Assembly (NCBI RefSeq): GCF_000711695.1
Contig: NW_013546944.1
Coordinates: forward strand, 26,687 to 90,686
Length of the DNA stretch: 64,000 nucleotides
From: Tilletiaria anomala UBC 951
Taxonomy: Eukaryota > Basidiomycota > Exobasidiomycetes > Georgefischeriales > Tilletiariaceae
Direction: 5' to 3'
Below are positions 22,801 through 33,700 of this stretch, one piece after another. Positions within the stretch are counted from its first letter, which is position 1, and every line of letters begins with the position of its first letter. Made by a program: the position numbers and the translations under genes. The notes under the pieces are model-generated. The model was not told where the DNA came from, did not search any database, and was given only the letters and a program-made list of their open reading frames with translations.

Positions 22801-24173
22801 CGAAGAGTCGAGCCAAGCGCGAAGGCGTCATGCCGTTCTTGAGCGAGTAAGAAGTCGTTGAGGAGAGCAGGGAGAATAGTGCAAGTAGCAAATCGGCATC
22901 GTCCGGCTCGAGCCGTCGCAGGAATCGAGAGAAAGCTATCGCCGGGTATCGATTGCCTGCATTTGGAAGCTAGGGTAAGTAAATATGCACACTCGCCGAT
23001 GACGCTGGACTCACGTCGCTCCTCATCCCTCCACTGCATGTAAATATCTAAATCCAAGAAGCCTCGTTGCTGAACATAGGCGGTCTCCTCTTGCACATCT
23101 CCCTTGCGGTTCGGCTCGCTTACAGGAATCGGCACTGCCAGCACCTTTCCAAGCCGCGACATGGCCCATTTGATGATAGCAGCCAAGTCATTTGGGTTTG
23201 CAAAGCGAATGTCCTGCGCGAATGCGGCGGGGAGGGGAGCGTCCGGAGCGGGAGGCGTTGGGATCGGTGACGAGGCCTGAGTGCGGCTGTACGTTGGATA
23301 TGGGAATGTGTTTGACGCGGATGTGGAGTGCAGAAGGCTGAGATAACAGCGAATGAGAGATGCTGTTTCTTGCGGAGACAGATCGAGGGCCATGGAAGAG
23401 AAGATGAGCGGCGTATCCAGACCTAGGGAAGGCGCCCAAAGGCAAGTAACAAGTCAGCCGACACTGATGTTTTGCATACACAAGTACCACTGCAACATAC
23501 CTCTCTGTCGAATCTGTTCTCCGCACGCAAAAACGAGCTGTGCGACCCTGGTCGAGTCTAGCTCTACTTCCAGGCCCACATAGGTATATCCGTAACTGGG
23601 GTTGGCCTGGGTCCCAGTCGACACGGCGGTCGAGGTCGTTGAAAATTCGCTCTCTGCAATACTCCTCGCAGAGCTTCGCGGAAGGGTGAACGATGGCTGT
23701 GTCCGCAAGGGCCCTCCTCCGCTTCCCGCAGAATTACCGCTTCCAGGGCCGCCGCCGAGTGGCGTCAGAAGCCGCCTGGTGAGCGTGCGCGCTGTCGTTA
23801 CCGTGTCGACTGTCCGGACGGACTGTTGACTGGACCGCGGATCTGGATAGCTGTGGCCGTTTTGTGACAAGGTATCCAGCTTGAGCATGCCCAGGCTGTC
23901 CTTCGCGGCAGCGTTGCCGTTGGCGAGGTAGGGTGAGTTGTGTTCACGCACGCGTGCGCGGCTGTTCATTGTGCTGCCTGGCCCCAGGATCTCGAGAGGC
24001 TCGAGACCCGCGCCTAACCTTGCTGACGTCGCCATTCGCGTCATCATGGCCGGTGGCAGAGTTCGCGCTGCGGCGGAAGAGCTGGAGGCGTTCATGAGCT
24101 GTCGCGAAGTTGATAGGCTCAAGTTTGCACCCTTGGGAAAAGGCGCTGGTGGTGGCGGGGAGGCGAGCGACAT
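19802..24173 (-). CDS. MSB1/MUG8-type protein with RhoGAP-like domain
   Basis: Large polarity/meiosis-related protein, 1384 aa by the preferred model: exons 24173-23501, 23422-23015, 22956-19967 and 19885-19802. Introns 1 and 2 (78 and 58 bases) join EQIRQRG to LDTPLIFSS and QWRDEERR to NRYPAIAFSRFL. The conserved part (about 190-560) includes VGLEVELD, a helical block DLSPQETASLIRCYL, and LKNGMTPSRLARLFGPLLFG, the RhoGAP-like Msb1/Mug8 signature. Yeast Msb1 acts with Cdc42/Rho1 at bud growth sites and S. pombe Mug8 is meiotically induced. The C-terminal half is low complexity (Ser, Pro, Lys). The final intron (19886-19966) is 81 bases and stop-free, so retention would add 27 residues with a CxxC. 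No catalytic Arg finger is claimed. Family is recognised by pattern; exact cellular role is inference. Confidence 0.82.
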
Positions 24174-25909
24174 GTCGGCGGAGCGAGCACCTCCTTCGCG
24201 TCGCTCTCGTTGGTCCAGACACGGAGAAGGTCTATGTTCTCAGGTGATATGCCAGCCTTGTATGGGTTAATATGCTTGTGGGTATCGCTCCTCACCAGAA
24301 GCGAATGCATACTGACGAACGATGTGCAAAGAGTCCCCCAGAGAACGCTTTGACTGTGGCTTGGAGGGGAGGCGGTCTCCGAGGTACGGCCGTGGTACTG
24401 TGGACTGTGGTAGCGCGAGGCGGTGATGCCCCCTGCGGCTCCACTTCACTCAGACTGATGATGAGACTTTTGGCGGTGAATTTATGGATTGAGGACGGTT
24501 CTAGAGCTGTCTCACAAACCCTCGACTACGCTGTCAGATGCATCTACGATCGAGGCCACCTCACATAGCATTTTGCTTTCACAAATGGCATCGTCGGCGC
24601 TTTACAAACAAACGGACAGAGACGATGGATTCTCCATAAGATGGGCATCCAGCTTGCACGTAGGCTGAAGATGGAAGTGCACTGTGCATGAGCTCCATCA
24701 TACGTGCATACGTAAGTGGGAAGAATGATCAACCGCCCCAGGCCCTACATCGTAGAGGAAGACCCAAGCAGAAGACACAGAAGGCGCTGAAGGAGATCGT
24801 TGTGCCGCGCGAGTGCCGCAGCAAGTGTAAACAGAGGCAAGTTGGGTTGCGAGAGCCGCGGGTCGCACTGGCAGACACTCAATACTCAACCAATACGCGG
24901 GTTGCTGAGCCGCACCAACTGCCGATGACCCGAAGAAATGAAAGGCTTGATTGAGTGCGAAAGGGTTCAAAGAAGAATTCCTACTTTCCACAGTGGCTTT
25001 GGGCGCCAAATGCGCGCAGGCTTTCATCAAGACTCTCATGGATGGCTTCATCGGAGTGCAGGAGGTGCTTTGGTCCTTGCTGAGCATATTAGACTTGGGC
25101 TTCTCAAGTCCCTCGCTTAATCGCTCTCTGCGTTCCATTGCCTCCTCAGCCCTCAGTTTATCCTCACATGATTGTCAAGAAAGAAGTTCAAATTGCAGAG
25201 AGATGCCATTCGGCCTCGCGCCTTTGGGCAATGCTGGCCACCGGTAATCTGTGCAGGTAACCCGCCATCACCCTTGTGACCATTTGCTCAAAAGTTGGGT
25301 CGGTGTCGAGCACTTCAATGTTATCGCACCACGAGTGTGCGTGGCCGTTGGCAGGCAGGAGGATAAAATGATGCCCTCATGAAAGGATGAACTTGCGTGA
25401 CAATAGCCGGAGATGGCCGCCACTATGTACATGCCAACTATGTTATATGGTTTCCTAAACTGCTCCCTTCGTGGCTGAGACTGAGGGCACAAGGTGCGAG
25501 ATCAAATGTTGTGTACTATCGTATGCACATAGAGGAACTCGATACATTGAATCGTACAATTGTGTAGCGAAACATGCTCTCGATACAGCATCATCGTACA
25601 TCGACAGGACGATGAACTGCAAAGGTGCGAGAGGGTGACTTTCTCGCTTGAGATGCTCTACGTATCAAGCAAGACCTTACGCCCAGCATCCAGATCCTTT
25701 CGAGTCCGCCGTTTGGAAGTCTGCAAATTCGTTATTCACATACATGCGAACATTTCATCACATACATTAAAAGTGTGTCGATATACTATGTGAGGCGATG
25801 GCAGCATGCACACGCTCCAAACAGGGATAAAATACCGTCCTTTCAAAAGGTCTATAAAAGCAGCAGAAATGCCGAGCATGTGCGTCGGCCAGAGTGCACA
25901 CTGCACAAT
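24174..25909. other. Intergenic region, MSB1-type / ERG25
   Basis: 1.7 kb between two minus-strand genes. A 146-codon ORF on the minus strand (25138-24698) starts with ATG but has no recognisable domain, no introns and overlaps ORFs on the other strand, so I do not call it a gene. Nothing else stands out. Confidence 0.6.
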
Positions 25910-27029
25910 CTACTTGGTCTTGAGAAGTGCCTCCTTGGCTTCCTTGTCCGTCATGCCGTTGGCCATGAGCTTCTTCTGCTCCTTCTGCCTCGCGCGGTAG
26001 CGCTTGTAGCTCAGGTCCGTTCCCATCAAGTGGTCCCACCACCTGAAGCTGGTCGAGTAGCAGCCGACAAATGCTTGGTGGTGGTAGTCGTGGTGGTCAG
26101 CTCCGCTCCCTGTTGGGGCGAGAAAGCAGGGCAGAATAGAGATTTGGTCAGTAGGTGTGGAAAAACCTCGACATGTTGGGAGACTTACAGAATGGAATCC
26201 AGTTGTGCATGGAAATGGGAAAGTCGTAGCCCGAGTGCGCATCGATAGCTTGGAAAAGACGCAAGACGATCCAGATGTAGACAGTCAAGATGTGCAGGTC
26301 GCGATTGAGGGCACAGAGCAAGAAAGGTCCTCCGATCGTGCCAGTGCCCAGGATGAACACTTCGAGCGGATGCGCGTACTCGGCCGCAAGTCCGAAAGGA
26401 GCAGCGAACTCGTGGTGCTTCTTATGAATGTACTTATAGAGTGGGCCCCAGTGCAAGGCGCGGTGTGCCCAGTAGTGGAACGTGTCCTCGAAGATAAAGA
26501 AAAGACTGATTTGCCATGCGATCTTAAGGATCGATGGGAATGGCACAGAGTGCGTCGACATGCCCAAGTACTCGCAAATCGGGTGGAACGACCAGATCTG
26601 CGGCAGCTCGACGGTGAAGTGGGAGAGCAGTACGTATTTGGTGCAATCCCATTGCTGCTTTGCTGTAGGGATCTTGTCATCTTGCAGCTTGTACTTGCGC
26701 ATAGAGGGCATAGCGTCGATGATGATGAACGGGATCGCACGCCCAAAATAGACGATCTGAAGGAAGCAGTGCACATTTCCAACTCAGCACGCAGTGTGGC
26801 GAGCATCTTGTCACAGGACCTGCTGACTCACCTCATGCAGCACAAAGCTCATGATGCCAGTGGCGATGACTGGGTTTCCCCAGTACACGTACCACTTGAG
26901 CCACCATTGCTCAAAAATGTTCAGTGTTGTCGCGTCGACGCCAGTGTACAGGTCAGCGCCGTAGACGGGGGTCGTCGGGTTGATGAGCGCCTCGACCGTC
27001 TGGTTGAGCGTGGTAGCGATGTAGTCCAT
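25910..27029 (-). CDS. ERG25: C-4 methylsterol oxidase (ergosterol biosynthesis)
   Basis: ER membrane di-iron oxidase that oxidises the C-4 methyl groups of 4,4-dimethylzymosterol. 321 aa in three exons: 27029-26832, 26756-26189 and 26109-25910; introns of 75 and 79 bases close in phase, the second rebuilding WIPF-WSGADHHDYHHQ. All three histidine boxes of the fatty-acid-hydroxylase superfamily are present: HRALH (164-168), HKKHH (177-181) and HHDYHHQ (261-267). Membrane segments surround WGNPVIATGIMSFVLHE and ILKIAWQISLFFIFED. The C-terminus is lysine-rich (EALLKTK), compatible with an ER-retention KxK-type tail. Length matches yeast Erg25 (about 309). A TATATAT box lies about 115 bases upstream. 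Confidence 0.97.
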
Positions 27030-28000
27030 CTTGCCCTTCGTACGTTGGTAATCAGTTGGTGGTGGCAATGGCCAGTGAACGTAGCTGTTTTGTGTCGTGC
27101 ACGCACACAAAACACGGCCGTCACTGGGTGCAGCTCTGCGGTCTATATATGGACAGCAGATAAGACCTCAGGCCATGAGGAAGCAAAGATGGTTTAAGCA
27201 GTGGCCGAAAGAAGAGAGAGTGAAACAAGAATGAGCTGACCTGGGCCGCACCCAACATGGAAGAAACGTTGGAGTGCTAGACCAGCAGGCGGCTGCGCCT
27301 ATGTCTTCACTGTGTGGCTCTCGCGAAACTGCTCTCTGGCGTTCAGTCTGAGCAAGTTTCATGTCAAGCCCTCGAGTCGCGGAAGAGAGCCTGAGCAGCA
27401 CTGTATCAGCCTTCCGTTCGACCGTCGGCGTCTCATATTTTGTTCCTGATGCGTTCCGCTCCAATTTGGGCTTATGGGTGGGCTATAACAACAGTGGTCA
27501 CGGACGAGTTATGGCGTTCGCTCTCGGCCGAGAGCTATATTCCCAGGCTCTTCGGACTTCGTAGCTTCTCAGTTCATGTTGAGTATTTTGAATAGTAATC
27601 CTGTACCATGCATGCGCTTGGTATGCTTGAGGCTCGAAAGTCGAAGGGATGTTCTCCCCACGATGAGGCGTCCTCTCGACTTTGAGATCTTCGATGGGTG
27701 TCGTCTCCTATTGACCAGTCTCCAAATCAGATATGTTCGCCCCTTCTGGTCAACATGTGCTCCTCTCAAACTCTGCACACGACCCAGAGAGAACTCACGT
27801 CTGCCTCCGCACGCTCCACCCACCAAGGCGCACGAGTCCAAAACGTAAAATCCAACTGGGGAGCTTTAGCTGTTTCTGTCGCTTTGTGGCTTGATAGTGT
27901 ATATTGCAAAGCTGCTTATATGCTACATGACCAATCTCATGCCATCGGTATGCTCGCGCTCAGCCATCAAGGCGGCTTTCTCAATCGCATTCCGTAGTGT
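27030..28000. other. Intergenic region, ERG25 / ULA1
   Basis: About 1 kb: ERG25 promoter (TATATAT at 27144-27150) and the 3' end of ULA1. Short overlapping ORFs only, none recognisable. Confidence 0.6.
27144..27150 (-). promoter_or_regulatory. TATA box, ERG25
   Basis: TATATAT read on the minus strand, about 115 bases before the ERG25 ATG, flanked by non-coding DNA. Placement fits a fungal core promoter. Confidence 0.5.
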
Positions 28001-30147
28001 TCACAATTTAAAGACTCCGACGGCTTGCTGAATGCCATTGTAGACCACCGTGTTGTTCGCTGGGACGTACTGCCGTGTCACCAGCTTGATCACCTCTTGC
28101 GCAACGATGCCGCCCATGAGCGCAGAAGTCGAAGGTAGCGAGCTGTGACCTGCCCGAGCCCTGTCGATTGCAGAAGCACGTGTGGCACTTAATTTAGCCA
28201 CAGACTGCAATAGAAGAAGAGACTGTGAACGAGAACTTACATTTCCTCAGCAGCATTGTCGATAAGCTCCATAATGTCCTCGTTCGCGATGTCTGCGCCG
28301 TATTTAGGCGCGAGGGTCCGCGCAATGGCCTTGAGCTCGTCGCTGTCCGCTTCGATGTCCTCTTCCTCATCATCCCCGTCCGCATTCGCATCCGCAGAAG
28401 AAGTCACGGCGCGACTGAAGGCGGCACTCGCGCCTGGGAAGCGACTATGTTGGTTGTAGAAGATAGAGGCGGCCAGGAAGGCGATGTGATGAGGCAGCGT
28501 CGGCGGCTGGATGTCTGGATTGTATGCAGAGACTGCGAAAAGGACAAAGTACGGTGGTGAACAAGTTAGAAATGAAAAAGGCAGGTAGACCATAGAAGTC
28601 GACGCACAAGAATCAATGGCATTCGGGCTGTCGTGTTGTTCTTTGAGTTTCTTGCCACAGATCACTACAAGGAATGCGGCATGCTTGACAAACGTACGGA
28701 CTTCATGGTCCGAAATAGGCGCGGTGATGCCCGCTTTTTTGAGGGCAACATCCAAGTGCTGCCGAAACGCTGCCAAGTCGGCCTCAGCTTTTTCGTAGTA
28801 AAGCTTTTGGATCTGAATGTACGTCGCGGAGAGCGCCTTCATGTCCGGTATTGAGCCTGGCTGTGGCAAGTAGCCACCCCCTCCAGGCGGTGAAGCCGTT
28901 GGTTTGGCATGGACAAAGGAGCGCAAGGCACGGGCGAGAAGCCAGAAATTCGTCGAATTTCGATTGATCTTCTCGCAGGCTGCGTCTTTAAAGAGTTGTT
29001 GAATTTCTGTAGGAACTCCAGCTTCTCCAGCGGCATTCTTCTCCTTCAGCTGCCTAATGGGTCGCCAAACGTGCGAATTGAGAGCCGCAACGGCCTCTTC
29101 CACGTTCTCTGAATCCACCTCGCCTGGGTGCTTACACGCCCACACCTTGTCGGTAAACGATTTGCGATCTACTGCCGGGTCCGGAAGAGCTCCGCCGTGC
29201 TGTCGACGCGGAGCGGAGAGAACTGTTAGCAGGTATTGCGAAAACGGTCGGGTAAAGTGACGCACCTGTTCCTTCCACTCATGCAGTGTTCGCATGAGGA
29301 GAACGATAAATGGGATGTGAGAGCGCTCCATGCTGTCTTCTGGTTGCACGTGAACCGACAGAGCGTATTTTTCCAGCTCCGGCCAGGGCGCAGTGAGACG
29401 TAATGATACGAGCGATTCGGGGTGTGTTTCGATGACTGGCCGCGAGAATATGATCAGAATAAACGCTGGGCTTCCGTTGGCCTATTCACAGACTCACTTC
29501 CAGCTTCCTTGATCTGGAATGCGGCCTCGCCTACCAGCCCTGAAGTCCTAACACTCAGCAAAGGGAGTGACGCCGCAGTGGAAGAGGACGATGACGCCCC
29601 AGCTGGGTTCCAACAGAGCTCAGAAAGCGCGTAAAGAACATCATCGGGCTGATTGGAGGCGATGATCAGGCTGAACGCGGTGAAGAATGACGGATCATGG
29701 GGCAGTAGTTCCCTTACATCCTGCCAGAATGGCCGTATAATCAGGCTATGAGCCCAGCTCTTCTCAACGAGATCTCGCTCATGGACCATGGACACGTACC
29801 TCATGCCGTGCAAAACCCTTCACATTCGGGTTGAGCTCAGTCAGCAGCCGTACAGCATCATCGGCTCTCCAGCTGGCACCGTTCTTGGCTTCTGGATCCA
29901 GGAAGAAGTTTGCGCCTCTGTCAATGTCGAGCGTTTTGCGCGGGTCCAATATGGTGAAAGAACCGATACCGGGAAGAACAAGATTCTTTAGTGTAGATGT
30001 TCCAGTTGGCGTGCAGCCGATCAAAAGAACAGAAGCAGACTCTAGCGATGCTTGTCCGGAAGACGCCCAGAGACGGAGCTGGCGATCGTAGCGCTGGGTA
30101 TGCGCGTCGGGCCTATTTCCGGAGGGGATCGAACGGAGTTCAGACAT
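28001..30147 (-). CDS. ULA1: NEDD8-activating enzyme E1 regulatory subunit (APP-BP1/NAE1)
   Basis: Partner of Uba3 in activating Rub1/NEDD8 for cullin modification. 594 aa in six exons: 30147-29800, 29720-29498, 29435-29266, 29199-28608, 28532-28241 and 28160-28001. Seen: [24 protein letters not shown], the [16 protein letters not shown] block of the pseudo-adenylation fold, [48 protein letters not shown], and the closing [20 protein letters not shown] with NNTVVYNGI. As in other regulatory subunits, no GxGxxG ATP loop is intact ([11 protein letters not shown]). Intron 3 (66 bases) is stop-free and could be retained. For intron 5 only the distal acceptor (after CGACAG, 28161) keeps frame; the nearer TTGCAG leads to a stop. 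Human NAE1 is 534 aa, so length is normal. Confidence 0.95.
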
Positions 30148-30739
30148 GCGAATGAGCCACTCCTTTAGGTATGGACGGCTGATGATGCATTTATGTTGCC
30201 TGGCAGCTCGAACAAGCTAACTCACCTTTCTGTGGACGCCATCTCGAGAATACGCTCAGGCTCTGCAACGGGATGTTAAGCAAGTTTGACTCGGGGAAGC
30301 GCAGCCGAACCGGCGACAAGAGCTTCAGCTGGTATAAGCAGTCGCAGAGACGGTGAGCGGCCCCTCCACGAACCAGTGCTTCAAAGGTGGGTGGACAACC
30401 GGCACCCCCAATCAGTCTACCTTCGTATGATCGTCGTGTTCATCACAGTCCCCTGTCGAGCTTGGGCGCTCCGTCTAGACAAGAGTGAGGATAGAGTGCC
30501 GCGTAAGGCACAGATCACGGCCAACGGGATGCGCGGTGCACCAGGATGCGCCCAGCGCTTACAGTCTATCCTCGGAACACGGAACTGAGAATTCTTGATA
30601 CGCTGCTCACTTTTTGCTCTCCCTCCGGTCGGTCCACCTTTCGTAGATCCCTCTCTTCCTTAATTGAAACATTGCATTCCTCGCAGTAGGTTGCAAGCTC
30701 TCTTAGCACAAGGCATGTGGAAGCTAAAGGAGACGGAAC
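30148..30739. other. Divergent intergenic region, ULA1 / URB1
   Basis: 590 bases shared by two divergent promoters. I see no clear TATA box, repeat or ORF of interest. Confidence 0.6.
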
Positions 30740-33700
30740 ATGGCTGTGGCTGGAAAACGAAAGCGCAGTGAGGGCTCTGTCCCGGCGCAGAATAGCTCAT
30801 CTTCCTCGACCACTTCAAAAGGAAAGGAGCGTGCTTTACTTTCGCAAGATGAAGATGGCGGTGCAGATGCCGAGCATGGGCAGACCTGCGTGCGAGCGCC
30901 GCCACTCAATGCAGCAGCGCTGGACACTATGCTCAACACTACGTCCCTCGATGGACTGCGCTCCGCACTCTCCAGTCTGCGCTCGCAGACACGTCTCAAG
31001 TCCGAGGAACAGCCTGGCGGAGGAGGCGCGATCCCTTCACCGTCGGATCCCAGGATCAAGCTTGTCACATCCTATCTTGAGCGGAAGGGAGTTGACAGCA
31101 TCAAGCAGATTCTTAAAGTGTGGGATCTAGCAATTGAAGTGAGAAGGCCTGTTCCCTAACTCCCTCCGCTCATGCACTGACTTATTTTACTCTGGCGCCC
31201 ATTTGCAGAAGGATGTGCCATCTCTCGTTGCCCTCCCCATTTTCGCTCTATCAAACATCCTCCGCCTCCTTTCTGCTCATTATCCCACACATGCCTTAGG
31301 AGACGCCGTGATCACTCAACTTCTCCCCCAAAGCCCCACGAGTGAAGACAAATACAAGAGCAGCTCATCCCATCTTGATCAGCTCATCAGCTACCTTGTC
31401 GACAGTCGCGATGCGCAGCGGTATCACGGCCAAAATCACGGTGGAAACAGCCACAGAGCTAAAGGAAATGCGGCCAAGAACGAGATGCTCACCCTCGCGG
31501 CACTCACATTGCTCGGAAGCATGGCCGACTTCAGCAGCGGCAAATACGCAAATGCCATCTTCCAGGCTATGCCCTGGGGCAGCAAGGGGCTCACGAGACT
31601 TTCGACCGCAAGAAGACGGACGAACCAGAAAAGGGCACTAAAGCACGTGAAAACTGATATCAGTGGCAGCAAGCTCGCTGGCTCTCTCGCCGGGTACGAT
31701 GAGCGCACCATCACCCCGAGTCGTCCAGACATCCGCTCTTTATATGTTCTGCTCCTGCTTTCTTTACTACGAGCATCACCCTCGCTCCGAAGCAGCAGTA
31801 GTGGGAATATTGTTTGCAAAGGCAATCTCCTATCCCTATCACCCAGCCCATTCTCGGCCATTTTCCGAGGGCTTCCTCAAGACCCCTCGTGGATCGTGTC
31901 GCAAGTTCTACAGTGCCTCCATGCGCATGTCCTTTCCGACGATAAGCTTCCACGCAAGGCCAAGCTCAGTCTGATGAGCAATATGTCCGTCTTGGAGCCG
32001 CTGTTGAGCATGTACGCGCGGGTTGGGGACAAAGTCGATGCTAGGACCGGTCTGCCGCTCACTCATGACCATGAAAATGAGGATGAAGAAGATCATGACG
32101 TCGGCATTACGGTTGCACAGATGGTTCACCACTTCTTGCTAGCCGTTTGCACACATCCTGGCTTCGGTATCACCTTCGGTGATCAAGGATGGTATCCCAG
32201 AGGAGGCGCAGCAGCAGCAAACGATCGCACGGGCGACACTTTCAGCGAAGGACAGCAGGCCCGAAATGACGAAGAGAATACATCTGCCGGAGTCTCCAAG
32301 GCGAAAGGGCTGCATAACCCCATCCTCTACTCTTTCTTGCGCTCCATTCCACCCACACGCACATCACTCCACTCTGAGCTTGTCCTACGCATCTGCCAAG
32401 CATGTCCTGAGCTTATTGGTGCGTGGCTCCCGAACAATTCAGCCCCGAGCAATGCCATCAACCAAGCAGATCAGAAGGGAGCCTCGACTAGCTGGCTGGC
32501 TTCTTCTGCGCTCGTCACTCGGATACTCTCGTTGCCATTGCCTTTCGGTGGTGAAGGCCGAAGCGGCTCAGCATCTTTAGCGGTCAAAGCGGTCCCTCCA
32601 CCTCTTCCTAGTGTCTTGTCCAATCTGTTGCCGTCACCGCCAATATCGCGCTCCATCTTCATGCGAGCACTGAGTAGCAAGGATCGCCTGATGCAGCACG
32701 CGGCTCTACTGTTACTCGCTTCCGCACTTGATCGACTGCGCCGGTTCGGAGCGGTGTGCGAAGCCGCATTTGATGAGTTCGAAGAGGCGCAGGCTGTCGC
32801 CCCGCGATCGCTGTTGCTGGACAGTGTGGAACAAGAGGAGCACGGTGGCCTTGCATTCCAATCTATACAAGGGCGATGGACCGCTATCTGGGAGGCGACA
32901 CGTGCAGAATCCGTCAAGCTACTACCAGATCCGAGTGCGCTTATGGCCTACCTGACTCAGTTGACCGTCACTGCGGATGCAATGACCGGGAATGAGGCAG
33001 ATGGAGATGCACCCTCTATTTCACAAGGAAACACTCTTCTCCTTGAGGCGACTTTGAGATGCATTTGGCTACACTATGAAGCCCTTCACCGTTCCCACCC
33101 CATCAACTCCGCTGCCGGCGGCCTCGAAAGCCAAAACACTATGGACGTTAGCAAGCTGCTCGCCTTTGTCACCTCTCGTCCTGACGAGGGCACGTCTGAT
33201 GCTGCAAATGTTTTGCAACCCGTTTGCCAGCTTCACACTCTTCGAAGCGTCACAATTGTCTGCAAGAAAGACGCAGCACAGCGTTCCAGCGGTTCCAATT
33301 TTGACATTTTTTCGCGTGGCAGTGGGCAGCACACCTCAGCCGAAGGTGGTGGAGCGCCACGCTCCAACTTTGAACGCATCGTGACGCTTTGGTTCAGGAC
33401 GGATGATAACAACATTCGCTCGGCTTGCGAGGAGCTGCTCGATGCTGCTGTCGCAAGAGGCCCGCTCTTTGAGCTAAAGCCGGACGAATGGCAGTTTTGG
33501 TTGTGGGCTCTCCAACCGGACAATGTGCGCAGCTCAATCGATGAGCCAGGCCTGCGGGCTATTCTGGCTTTTATTGACGAGTGCGCTACACGATGCGGCA
33601 AGCTTATTCACCGCTATGTCGAGATATCGCGCTCTCTCAGACTCAAGGAGGACATCAATCGAGATCACGATCTTCCCGTCAGTCCATTGTTCGTGGCCGT

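Noticed and set aside
24698-25138. 146-codon minus ORF between the MSB1-type gene and ERG25
   Set aside because: Starts with ATG but has no recognisable motif, no promoter signal, and competes with plus-strand ORFs.
30124-30136. tRNA B-box-like sequence (GTTCGATCCCC on the minus strand)
   Set aside because: It encodes the first residues of ULA1, and no A box, acceptor stem or cloverleaf surrounds it.
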